64,000 bases of DNA. It comes from Balanoglossus misakiensis (taxonomy: Eukaryota > Hemichordata). Location of the stretch: the NCBI GenBank assembly GCA_040954595.2, contig CM082582.2, positions 3,658,001 to 3,722,000 of the forward strand, in the 5' to 3' direction. Below are positions 36,164 through 46,400 of the stretch, in pieces (positions within the stretch are counted from its first letter, which is position 1; each line of letters starts with the position of its first letter). The translations under genes were made by a program, and so were the position numbers. Below the pieces are notes generated by a model. The model ran no database searches and had not been told where the DNA came from. It saw only the letters and a list, made by a program, of their open reading frames with translations.

Positions 36164-36270
36164 GCTCTGCGTACAGGTCTGTGTGTTCCCGGCGTTACAC
36201 GGCCTCCACCGTGGTGGAGGCCGTGTAACGCCGGGAACACACAGACCTGTACGCAGAGCTAGTGGAACCC

Positions 36271-38740
36271 ATAATGGGGACTTTGAGCTCAGGATCTGTC
36301 CGTCTCCCTGTCTTGTTATGTTATACCCTTGGAGCATGCTTGCATTAATTTCTTTGATAGGTCAGAGGAGCAAATATGAGTTACCGGTATGTGGTGAAAA
36401 AAAAGAAATCATTAAGTTGGCTAGGGTGACTACTAGTATATGCATTACAAACGCCACTGTGGGCACGCTTCCATACAGAAATACAAAAACTATAGGTTGG
36501 TTGAACCATGAAAAATAAAATGTAAAAGCCAACACCTATGGACAATGACATTCAAAGTTGTGACACTGAAATTTAGACTGGTATCACAAAGAAATGCTAC
36601 TTGTTTTGGATACAAATGACATACATGTACATGCATTGATCACTAATTGGTCAAGTATGACATTGATGTTTGAGACATAATGAATATTATCATTGTGCAC
36701 AAGCTGATTATTGAAGTCCCCTCTGCAACGCAAACATTTGACCCAATGAATGTCCTTGGAGACACTGATAAAGGGATACAATAAATAAGTTTCAAGTACC
36801 TTTGTCTCCACTCGATGTACACCGGCATTGATAACAATGTAGGTCTGTGGTACCAATAGCAGGCCTTTAACCTTTTAACCACATTGATTTTGCCCAAGTC
36901 CCATTGTTTTCTATGCTCAAGTTGGACCTCTATGCAAGGAAATGGGGTGAGGCAACACATAATTTGTTGCTCACGTATAAAAGGTGCAGTCACCAATGCT
37001 GAAGCTAATGAGTGGCACAGAACGCACCAAACGGTTGACATAGTTAGTTGACTTTTTTTATTTAGAATACAGGTACATGTACAATTTTCCCAACAATACA
37101 ATAAAAACATCAAATTTCACGAACTGGAGGAATATTATCTACAAATGTAAAACCATACATACAACCGTTATTTGTAGTCAAAGTTCTAGAATGCATGCTA
37201 TGTTTTTCATAATCAACAACTACTGTATACTTAACAATTATAAAATAGGTTGAATATAATAAAACTGCATTCAAATGCATTCAGAATGTTAACAGAACAG
37301 TATGGTTTGCTAAAGAATGATTTATTTTTGTTTGAAATGTGCAACACAAATCCAGTCTGATTTCTACATTATTACCGGTAAACAAAATGTCAGTCTGTTT
37401 TAACATTCTATATATGATATGAAGATAATATTAACACCTAAAGATTTTGATGATAATAACATTATGAAAATGTATCATATGTTGAAAACAATTATTTTGA
37501 TTGTGTTTATAACTGATCATGAGTGAGACTGAAATTGTCATTTGTTTAATTTTGACAAAATCATGACACCATTAATTTAAAGTGGTATTATAAATCGCCC
37601 TTTCTTTTGCTCTAAATACAGGTTGGAATTGCTCAAAACTATTTTGATATGCACACACCATCCTCATGCCATGAAATTGCTATAAAGGGTGCAAGATTTT
37701 TTTCTAGCTTGACTCTGGTATTAGATATTGAATAATTTTTGAAAATAATAAACAGTCTCTATTTTTCCATACAATGAGGATGAGGAAATACAACTGTATG
37801 TAGTAAAATGCCGGGGTACAATTAATATCATGCAGATCCTTACAAATGTTCTGAGTGCATGCATTTGTAAAGCAATTTTTCCCAATGAGGAACATTTGGA
37901 TGTGGAATGCACCTTAAAGTGTCGCTGTTTCGAGATATGAGTTCTCTAAATTTTCGTTGTCGTGCCTTTACCAAAATTATTTATTACCCAGGGACTGATG
38001 CACAATAAATAAGCCTCTCACTCAAGAAGTAAAGGTCCCAACATCACAGCCACAAATGTCCAGTTTCACTTTGAAAAACAAATATGATTGCCAAGTGTTT
38101 ATCTTGACAAAAAAATTCTTTACAACAACAAAAATGGAAAGTACAATGTATTAGCATTTCTACTTACGACGTGGTCTGGGTCAAAGCTTGCATGCAGATT
38201 CCTAGATATGTAGCACGACTGTGATATGTCACAACAAACTACAAACAAAAACTGGATATATGTACTTACAAAAATGTCCACTTCGTATAATTCAAAATGG
38301 CAATGTATTGTACATATGTATAATTACAGGACCGTAGAATCGAGGATGACTGTTTTATATTTTTAGTTTCTCGTCGCAAGCTGAAGTGAAAGTAAAATAG
38401 TCATAAAAACATCAACATTTTACAGTAAATCAAACGAAATTATGCTTTACTGTTAAAAAAAGAAGAAGAACCAATTGTGATACAATAGGTGTTCAGAGTG
38501 TACAATCGTTTGCATGGCCAATTTCCTTAGCATGAGGTCAATTTTGTTATGGTATGCGCGTTTTGTATTTCAAGACTACAAAATTTTTATATTCTGATTA
38601 TTCATTGTTTTTAAGTACCGGGGTAGTTCAAATGCATTTTAATGTGGATGACTCAGCAAATGTTGGTATTTCAATTCGGTATTACCGGTATCATTACTGT
38701 AAGTCGTGTATTATGTTATAGATGTAGACAAAGGCAGGCG
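36271..38740. other. Intergenic region
   Basis: AT-rich, no convincing gene. A degenerate TTAACCCTTTCACC-family repeat lies at 36866-36958. Confidence 0.6.
36866..36958 (+). repeat. Degenerate TTAACCCTTTCACC-family repeat
   Basis: TTTAACCTTTTAACCACATTG, then CCATTGTTTTCTATGCTCAAG, GTTGGACCTCTATG and GGGGTGAGGCAA follow the family order with drift. Confidence 0.6.
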
Positions 38741-38822
38741 ATACGATCGCTTCGCGATGGTCGCGATGGGGCTGCAGTAACTGTATGTACCATCGCGACC
38801 AGCCCCATCGCGAAGCGATCGT
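38741..38822. repeat. Imperfect GC-rich inverted repeat
   Basis: ACGATCGCTTCGCGATGG on the left is mirrored by CCATCGCGAAGCGATCGT on the right. A second CCATCGCGACC block on the right pairs with GGTCGCGATGG on the left. CpG-rich, about 1.4 kb upstream of the PARP14-like start. Confidence 0.7.
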
Positions 38823-38858
38823 GCCAAGTACCTGTGGTCCTCCCCATACGTTGTGGAA

Positions 38859-38869
38859 GGGGATTCCCC
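38859..38869. promoter_or_regulatory. NF-kB-type motif (distal)
   Basis: GGGGATTCCCC, a perfect match to the GGGRNWYYCC consensus, palindromic. It would lie about 0.2 kb upstream of the PARP14-like ATG without the 1163-bp insertion at 38887. Confidence 0.45.
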
Positions 38870-38886
38870 AGCGAGTTGATAGCTAA

Positions 38887-40049
38887 GGGACCGTTCAGTT
38901 TTTACGGCAGGGGGGGGGGGCGGCAAGTTTGTGTCATCGGTTCTCAAAATCAGGCCGACCCCCCCTTCACCCAGGACCAAAAAATGATGACCCCCCCCCT
39001 TTGACAGACCCAAAAATATGATGACCCCCCCCCCCCCCACGCCGAAAACATTCGCCGTCCTGATCCTATGTACACTGTATGCAATAAAGGGAATGAGGCT
39101 CCTGACACCCCAATTATAAATTTCTTAAAGTATTATTGAAGTATATAATAGTATATCGTTGCAATAAAGAAATCTATGAACAAATTAAAAGGACAAGTCA
39201 ATACAATAGTTGCTAGAATCGGTAAAACAAGAAAAGTGCTGGGGGCGGGTGTGGGAGGGGTGTCCCCCTCCCACATAAGAAAATTTTGTAAAATATGGTG
39301 CTCAAAGTTGCAATTTAATGAACTCAAAAGCAAATTAACTCAATGTTAGGTAGGACAAATTTTAATTTTGCCACTCCACTAAGTAAGCATCGGGGATGGG
39401 GTGGCAAGAAGTCTTCCCTGGTAAACTAGACAAACCAGTGAAGAAATGCAATGTGGCGAAGAATGGAGGGGGTGGGTGTGGAAAGAAGAAAATTTTGTAA
39501 AATATGTAGCGCAAAGTTACATTTTAATGAACTCAAAAGCAAATTATCTCAATGTTTGGGAAGACCAATTTTACTTTTTGCCACTCCACTCAAAGTTAGA
39601 AGATTTGGCGTCATCTTCGTCATGACATCATTTATAAAACTTCTAGTATATAGAAGATGCAGCGCGAAACTATCAGTTATGCAAAATGGTTTAAACAATT
39701 ATTCTCCTTTATGTATTCACTTTGTTAAATATTATCATCGGTGGGGTAAGGGGTTGGGGTGGCAAGCACTCTGCCCTGGTACCAAAAATGCAATGTGGCG
39801 GAGAATGTAGGGGGTGGGTGTGGGAGGGGGTGTCCCCCTCCCACATTAGAAAATTTTGTAAAATAAAGGGCGCGAAACTGCAATTTTGTGGACTCAAAAG
39901 CAAAAGTTTGGTGGAAAAAGTATGTGACCCCCCCCTAAACGTTTAAAAAAAAACAGATGACCCCCCCCCTTGTGGACTTCAAAATTTAAGTGACCCCCCC
40001 CCCCCCTGGATTTTGCTGGCCCCCCCGGCCGTAAAAACTGAACGGTCCC
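38887..40049. mobile_element. 1163-bp DNA transposon, TAA duplication
   Basis: Ends GGGACCGTTCAGTTTTTACG and its inverse CGTAAAAACTGAACGGTCCC, flanked by TAA on both sides (38884-38886 and 40050-40052). Long G/C runs sit next to the ends. Inside are three direct copies of a GAAAATTTTGTAAAATA... segment (about 39280, 39486 and 39849). A 3-bp TAA duplication suggests PIF/Harbinger. No transposase. It sits in the upstream region of the PARP14-like gene. Confidence 0.85.
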
Positions 40050-40052
40050 TAA

Positions 40053-40208
40053 TGATGACGTAGGAGCGATGAGGACCCAATCAGAATTTGCGACACCTTG
40101 GGATTCCCCGAAAGACAAATTTGGGGGCGGGGACATGGTGATGGTGCTGATATTACTGTTGACCAGACATTCGCATTCGGCAGACGGCGTCACAACTGGC
40201 CAGATACT
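40053..40208 (+). promoter_or_regulatory. Proximal promoter and 5' UTR of the PARP14-like gene
   Basis: GC-richer than its surroundings. Contains a CRE-like TGATGACGTAGG (about 40053-40064), CCAAT (40077-40081), a perfect NF-kB-type GGGATTCCCC (40100-40109) and a GC box GGGGGCGGGG (40123-40132), all within 160 bp of the ATG. No TATA box. The arrangement suggests an inducible, TATA-less promoter; function is inferred. Confidence 0.5.
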
Positions 40209-40404
40209 ATGGCGGAAAGTGTGAAGTCTGTACTTGTTCAAGGTATTCCAGAGCATATAGACAACTCCACAGCAGTTGAGCAACTCACGATACACTTCCA
40301 AAAACACGTCATCTCTGGCAGGGATGCAGAAGTAGACGCCGTTCATCTCGTCCAGTTACCGCCCAACCAAAGAGCGTTTGTAGTTGTTTTCGGGAATGGA
40401 GAAG
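40209..40404 (+). CDS. PARP14-like: PARP14-like exon 1 (first half of RRM1)
   Basis: ATG in good context (ACTATGG), 65 codons plus one base, donor GAAG/GTAGGC. It begins MAESVKSVLVQGIPEHIDNS and ends AFVVVFGNGE, giving the beta1-alpha1-beta2-beta3 part of an RRM; the second half must come from another exon. Three different downstream exons have the matching phase (40492, 41658, 43017). Confidence 0.85.
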
Positions 40405-43400
40405 GTAGGCCTATCAGACATTTCAGATAGTTTCACTTTAGTTTGACACCAGTGATTTCAGTCTTTTTCCAGCCGACTTTCTTACACACAGTGCCGCCTG
40501 ATCAACATTGCCCGGACGATTGTCGGGACTATGTCAGAAACATGCATCCAGCGCCAGAACGACCGCGTCAGGTCGTTCATGTATTCGCAGACACTGACGA
40601 CATTCACAAAGTCACTTTCGCTCATGTAGCTGCAGCCTAGAGCTACGTTTTACTTTAAAGATGCACGTTTCATTCACAACATGAAGTTGTCTTTTTTGTG
40701 TGGAGTGGATGTGTAATTATTTGACCTTTGTTTTTCCATTTAAAGTTGTAACGCCTTTTTGGCTGGTGTTTTCATCCACTCGTGCGGCAAGTCTGTGTGT
40801 TTCTGTGTTATTTAAATCATAAATGGAAAACGAAAGAAGCAATTAAAACATTGAAGACATCAACGCCTTTGTAATCAAACGCACAAAAAGGATTTTAAGG
40901 AAAATAAATTGTCAAATAAAGCATTTGATGTGAGTTCACTAAAACAAAGCAGAAATGTTTCCAGTACTAAACCGGACCTGCCCTATTGTTTTTGCTGGGG
41001 TTTTTCTTCTACTGTCTTCTTCTATTGGTATTACTGGGGTTTTTCTTCTTTTTTTCTTGTGTATTTTTTTCGGCCAATAGGATCTTGAAAACGGCTGAAC
41101 CTACAAATTTCAAACTTGGTCTATTTTGAGAAGAAGACTATTAAATAATTTTTTTCATATTTTGGTCCAAGCCATAGGCCATAGGCGCTATGTCCACGTC
41201 TGTGCAATGGTCCTGTACAGTGACAGTCTATTGGCCGTGAGCAGAATGGGACCACAATAAAAGGCAAAATTTTGGGCTCACCTGTAACACCTGCTTAACT
41301 CATTAATTATGTGCATACCTAATTCCGGGCTAACTATTAGGGCTAGAGGTTTTGTTCTTGTGGGACATGGACCAGTATGGGGTCAAAAAAATTTGCCCAA
41401 ATTTTGGGTGACCTCAGGTGACCTTTGACCTACTTTCCTATATCTCGGCATCCAGAGCAGGTACAGACTTGGCGTTTGCAGGGTTGAGACTAAAATTGAA
41501 AAGCCAAAAATTGGGGGTCACCTGTGACACCTGCTTATCTTATTAATTATGTACATACCTAATTCCAGGCTAAGCAATATGACCTTTGACCGTTGGCTTA
41601 AGCTTGGGTCCGTCATCGCAGCTTGCAGCTCTATTTCTTTTCTGTATTACCTTACAGAATCAGTCAATGCTGTTCTCCAAAAGAAGCAAATTGTTCATAA
41701 TGTTGACTTTGATGGCAATTTGGTCCAACTGTCAGTTACTGCATGTCCCCTGAATATTGAAGCTGGTGTTCTGCCCTCTTCAACAAGATTAAACATGGGT
41801 GAGGATTTCAACAATCCAAAACAGGTAAATTTAAAACATATTAATGACACAAATATAGATTTATTGTATTTTTCAATGGCTTGAAGCGTACAAGCTAGTG
41901 TATAGAGTAAAACCTCTGTTTACTTGTTGACTTTGTTGGCATATGGAAATGCCATTATGATTTACAAAAAATATGACAATAAGCTAAAGATATGAAAATC
42001 ATGATTAGACTATTTGGACTAGTAGCTTGTATGATTACATTTGAAACAGATTATTACTTCGAATTTTTTCTAATAGTGAGATTGAAACTCAAATAAAGTG
42101 AAAATGAAAATGTTGGTTAACATTAAGTGGCAATTCACCGAACTGCACAATGCATTGGTGTTTCGGAGAATTCCTGTGGACTAAAGTTCATCTGAAACAA
42201 TAGTGTTTGTAAGGTAGGGGTTGTGACCTAGACCGACCTAAAATACCTGTCTGATCCAAAATTTACATATGCTCATGAATATATGGCACATCTGAGTGTT
42301 CTAAGGAACGTCTGGTGGCGCTCTTTTTTTGCATGTGCCACCCACTGAAAATTTATTATGGCTAAATCATAATTTCCCATTGTAACTGCAGCTAAATATT
42401 TGCATAGGTGACTGTGTACCTTCAACTGAATACAAAGGATATGTCACTTACAGGTAAAAAAAATCTGTATCTAGAATGTGAGAAAGATTTGCTATTAACC
42501 CAGAGAAGAATTCTTCAAATCTGACAATCCATATGTGTGTTTGTGATTATTTGGACTTTTTCACAGGATTCCCTTCTTGATGACAGTACTACTGAAGAGG
42601 GTGAAAATAGGACCAATTTTGTACCAGACGAGACTGTGAAATATCCAAACATCCAAGAGGGTACTCCAGACAGTGAGCAGAGTGCGAGGTATCCTCCTGC
42701 TCAATTTTCAGCAGAGAACTATGGTTTCTACAATACCAGTGGAAGAGATTTTCCTGCAGACTCAAGCGCCCGGTCCTCTATGGCATATCCTCAGCAAGGT
42801 ATGCCTCTGCAAGATCCCAATGTATCAGCAAATATGGGATCAGATCAGCCATGGAACACTCCACCTAGGAGTAACACCCCTAACATGCCTCAGGCTGTTC
42901 CGGGTGGAGTAGTTCATCAAAAATCACCATATTCAAAAGGGCAGCAATATTATCAATCGCAGAAGTGATCAAAGACACCACCCACTTAGAGCCAACTTGT
43001 TGATTCTTTGTTTCAGTCACGGAAAGAGTTCTTGGTTGTGATCTTGTCTTGGATGGTGTTCACCTAACAGTGAGGCAGCCGAAGATTTCTGATACAGATG
43101 AAGGTCAGTGGTACAGATACCATATGTCAGTGTTTTGCTTTTTTTGTTAGAACGTGGTAGCGATCATGTCTTAACCGTGGTCAAGGAATGTGACTGATCA
43201 GATGTACCGGGTACATGTATGTTCTAATAATGACGACTATGTTTGATATATTAATTAATGTATCATGTGAAGTGAGTTAAGTCTTTTCACTGATGATCAC
43301 AATATGTCACAAAACATGGTCATAAAGACCAATTCACTCATTGTTCATTTGAATAATGTTATAATATGTGACCATGATGCATAATTGACCATCAGTGATA

Positions 43401-46400
43401 CAGTTCCAAATTTGTTGATTTTACATGTTCCTGGTTTGAAATGATGAAAACAAATCAATGTTGTTTTGGGACATGAATGTTTTTCTTCATGACCATGCTT
43501 GACCATAATCACTGATCAGACATGATGTTATGACTCTCGTGTAGCTCAATGACTTTATGGTCCACAAGTTTTTCTACCTTCACAGTTAACCTGATTAGCA
43601 GAGTCAGCAATCTCTTCCAAAACAGAGATCTTATGTGTATTTGACAGTTAAAATGTGCAGTATCATTTGTACTCAAATGCTTCAGTGCAATTTTTTCATT
43701 CTCAGATACCATTCAGGTTGATCCTTGTAAATTGGAAGTCACCGGATTTAAGGAAGGAACTTCTCAGGAAATTGTGGAGATGTACTTTGAGAGCAGGAAC
43801 AGATCTGGTGGAGGAACACTTGTAAAATGTGAAATGAAAGATGATGAAACTTATATCATTACATATGAAAGTCCAGAAGGTGAGATTATTTACCTGTTCA
43901 AGTAGTGACACTGCAATCCCAAAATTATATTTACTGAAAATCCCAAAATAAGATGGAAAAATTGGTGCAAGTGCTTGCCTTAATTCATCACATCACCTTG
44001 GGTAACGCTCTCTGTTGCTATTACAGGCTAGGATATGACATTGTATGTGACCCATATACATGTCTTCTTTTGTTTTTAACACTTTCGCTGCGGGAGGGCG
44101 TTTTCTGCGCCGGCAGTCAGAATGCGGGAGGCGCATAAATGCGCCAAGATCGCGTCCGTTACTTGGTCTGTTCTATTTTATGTTCGTTGCTTATTTACTC
44201 ATTTTGTATGACTATATATAGGACAGGGGTCAACCCTAATTATAACACACCATGCAGCGATTCGTCAATACGACGTCACGTGACCTTAGTCATTTCGAAC
44301 TGTTTCCTAGGGCATCAGTTCGATCGGTTTCTGCCCGGTACTGTTGCCTGGATGTGGTGTGTGTCGTGTTTGGTGTGTTATAAAACACATGATGACTGAC
44401 ATATTCGGGCAACAGTGTATTTTTAATGACCTTGGGACTGCCAGTCACACCAAAACAGTCTGTTTTCCCTCGGGCTATGCCCTCGGGAAAACAAGACTGG
44501 TTTAGTTGTGACTAGCAGCACCCTCGGTCATCAAAATACACTGTTGCCCTCATTGTCAGTCATCATGTGTATATTGAGCATGCGCATATGTATTGTAAAC
44601 AATCAAGTCGATTTTGTCATCAAAGGGTTTCCTTATACAGCTGATTTTAGGTCGCCCCGATCATATTTTTTCATTCACTTAGTATTTAAAAATGGCGACA
44701 CGGGCAAAGTTTGATGCCGACGAAGTTCTTGAACAAGTCTTTCAGGATAGTGACAGCGATCATAGCGATAGCGGAAGCCAAATTACGGACAACAACATCA
44801 TAGAACCAGAAATAGAAGCCAGACACGGAGACAACAGAGTAGAGACAGAGAGAGAGGGAGGGTTTTTGTCATGTTCTCGGACGTCGTAACGTTAATGGTG
44901 ACACGCGGTGGGTTTTGTATGACGTAAATGACAATTACACACCGGACTGGTTGTCTGTATACGATCATCGCTAAGGTTTATTAGTTGACACTGATGACTT
45001 TGCACCGGTTGACTTTTTTCAGCTGTTCTTTCCTGGTGATGTGTTTGAGTTGATGTCATTGTCAGAGCAAACTGATATGTACACCGCACAATTTTTTGAC
45101 AACCCTGCAATTGATGAGTTGCCCTTCCGGTCAAGACTCGCCAGATGCCTACTTCACTGAATTAAATAAAGGCGTAGGTTTCTTTGCAAATCTTGATGGG
45201 ACTTTGCCAGAAGTCTATGTTGTCAGAGTATTATATCCATTTGAAATGAATTGCCAAAACAGTACTATGCTAATGAATTTTTTTAAATGTGTATATATTC
45301 ATATTTACCAACCTTGATTTCTTCAACTTGCAATTCATTAAAACGTAGAGTATTTAATAAATTACTTAATTAATTTATTTTATTATTATTATTTATTTAC
45401 AAATTCAATCATTCACCTTTTCACTAATAAACTCTATTTCTTTCTCAGATTTTAAACATGTATACATGTAAATGGTGGGCATGATTTGATAATTGTTTTT
45501 ATGGTCCATTAATAAATTTGATCAAATTTCTTGCTCAAAAGTCACTTGTTATTCCCTTTTATACAGGGGGAAGTTGTTTTTGACTATTTTTATCTGTCAG
45601 CTGTGATACAATGAATTAAATACAGTATTTCAGTCACTTATATTACAATATCTGTTGTTTTTACCATATTTCGATAGAAATCCATTATGGCCGCCAGTGT
45701 CACATGACCAATTAATGGTCATGTGACCATTTTTCAGTTTTATTATGTTGGTTGTCTTATAAAATATACTTGCTGGAAATATCATTGCATATACTTTCAT
45801 ATTACAAGAGATAGAGATGGTAAAGTAAAACATTGTTTATTAGTTAAATTTACCATAGGAAACTACGCACAGGAATACATTAGCATATATTAACTACGCA
45901 GTGAAAGTGTTAAATTGATTAATTTCCTCACTTTTTCTGCATTTTAAAAAATCACTTAGAAATCTTATGTCATCTGTATACATATATTGGTAGTTTCCAA
46001 AGTTGCCACCTGGTAGTTATTAAGACAACTTGACGTAAACCTGCCACTGATAAAATGGATTCTTACATGTACTCAGAATTATTTGTTCATTTTCTAAGTT
46101 TGTTTAATGCAGCAATGTGGTAACTAGTCAGCTAAAATTTAAAACAGATCAAATGATATGATAATATTGAAACTGTAAATGGTGGTGATGTGTGTTTAAG
46201 AAAAAAGATGTATTTGATCTATAGTAGCAAGTAGTGAGTAAAAATAACATTTCTCATGAATAGCTTTGGTAGAATTTAAATCTGTTCATTATTTTCAATA
46301 TTCTCTATTCCCCATCTTCTAGTGGCAGAATGTGTTCTTAGTCAAGAAAAGCATGTTTTGGAAGGGAGACCATTAATAGTGAAACAATTCCAACCAACAA

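Larger units (their letters stand above)
33673..36261. mobile_element. Foldback-like element 2 (2589 bp, 9-bp duplication)
   Basis: Ends TAGCTCTGCGTACAGGTCTG and its inverse CAGACCTGTACGCAGAGCTA. Duplication GTGGAACCC at 33664-33672 and 36262-36270. Order inside: left end, a short perfect palindrome (33699-33724), a shared 160-bp segment, a ~600-bp giant palindrome, five ~280-bp tandem units, and the right end with another palindrome at 36199-36222. No transposase. Confidence 0.85.
44080..45909 (+). mobile_element. Degenerate piggyBac element
   Basis: TTAA at both borders (44076-44079 and 45910-45913). Inverted ends CACTTTCGCTGCG and CGCAGTGAAAGTG. GGGAGGCG-type subterminal repeats. Lies in the intron between the two halves of RRM2; the matching intron of RRM3 lacks it. 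A decayed transposase start is inside; the rest has been deleted. Confidence 0.85.

Noticed and set aside
38711-39040. Frames of 109-120 codons rich in Pro/Gly on both strands
   Set aside because: Produced by C/G homopolymer runs next to the ends of the TAA-flanked transposon.
44080-45909. Active piggyBac transposase
   Set aside because: The frame is broken near 44880 and the catalytic domain is missing, so it cannot be functional.
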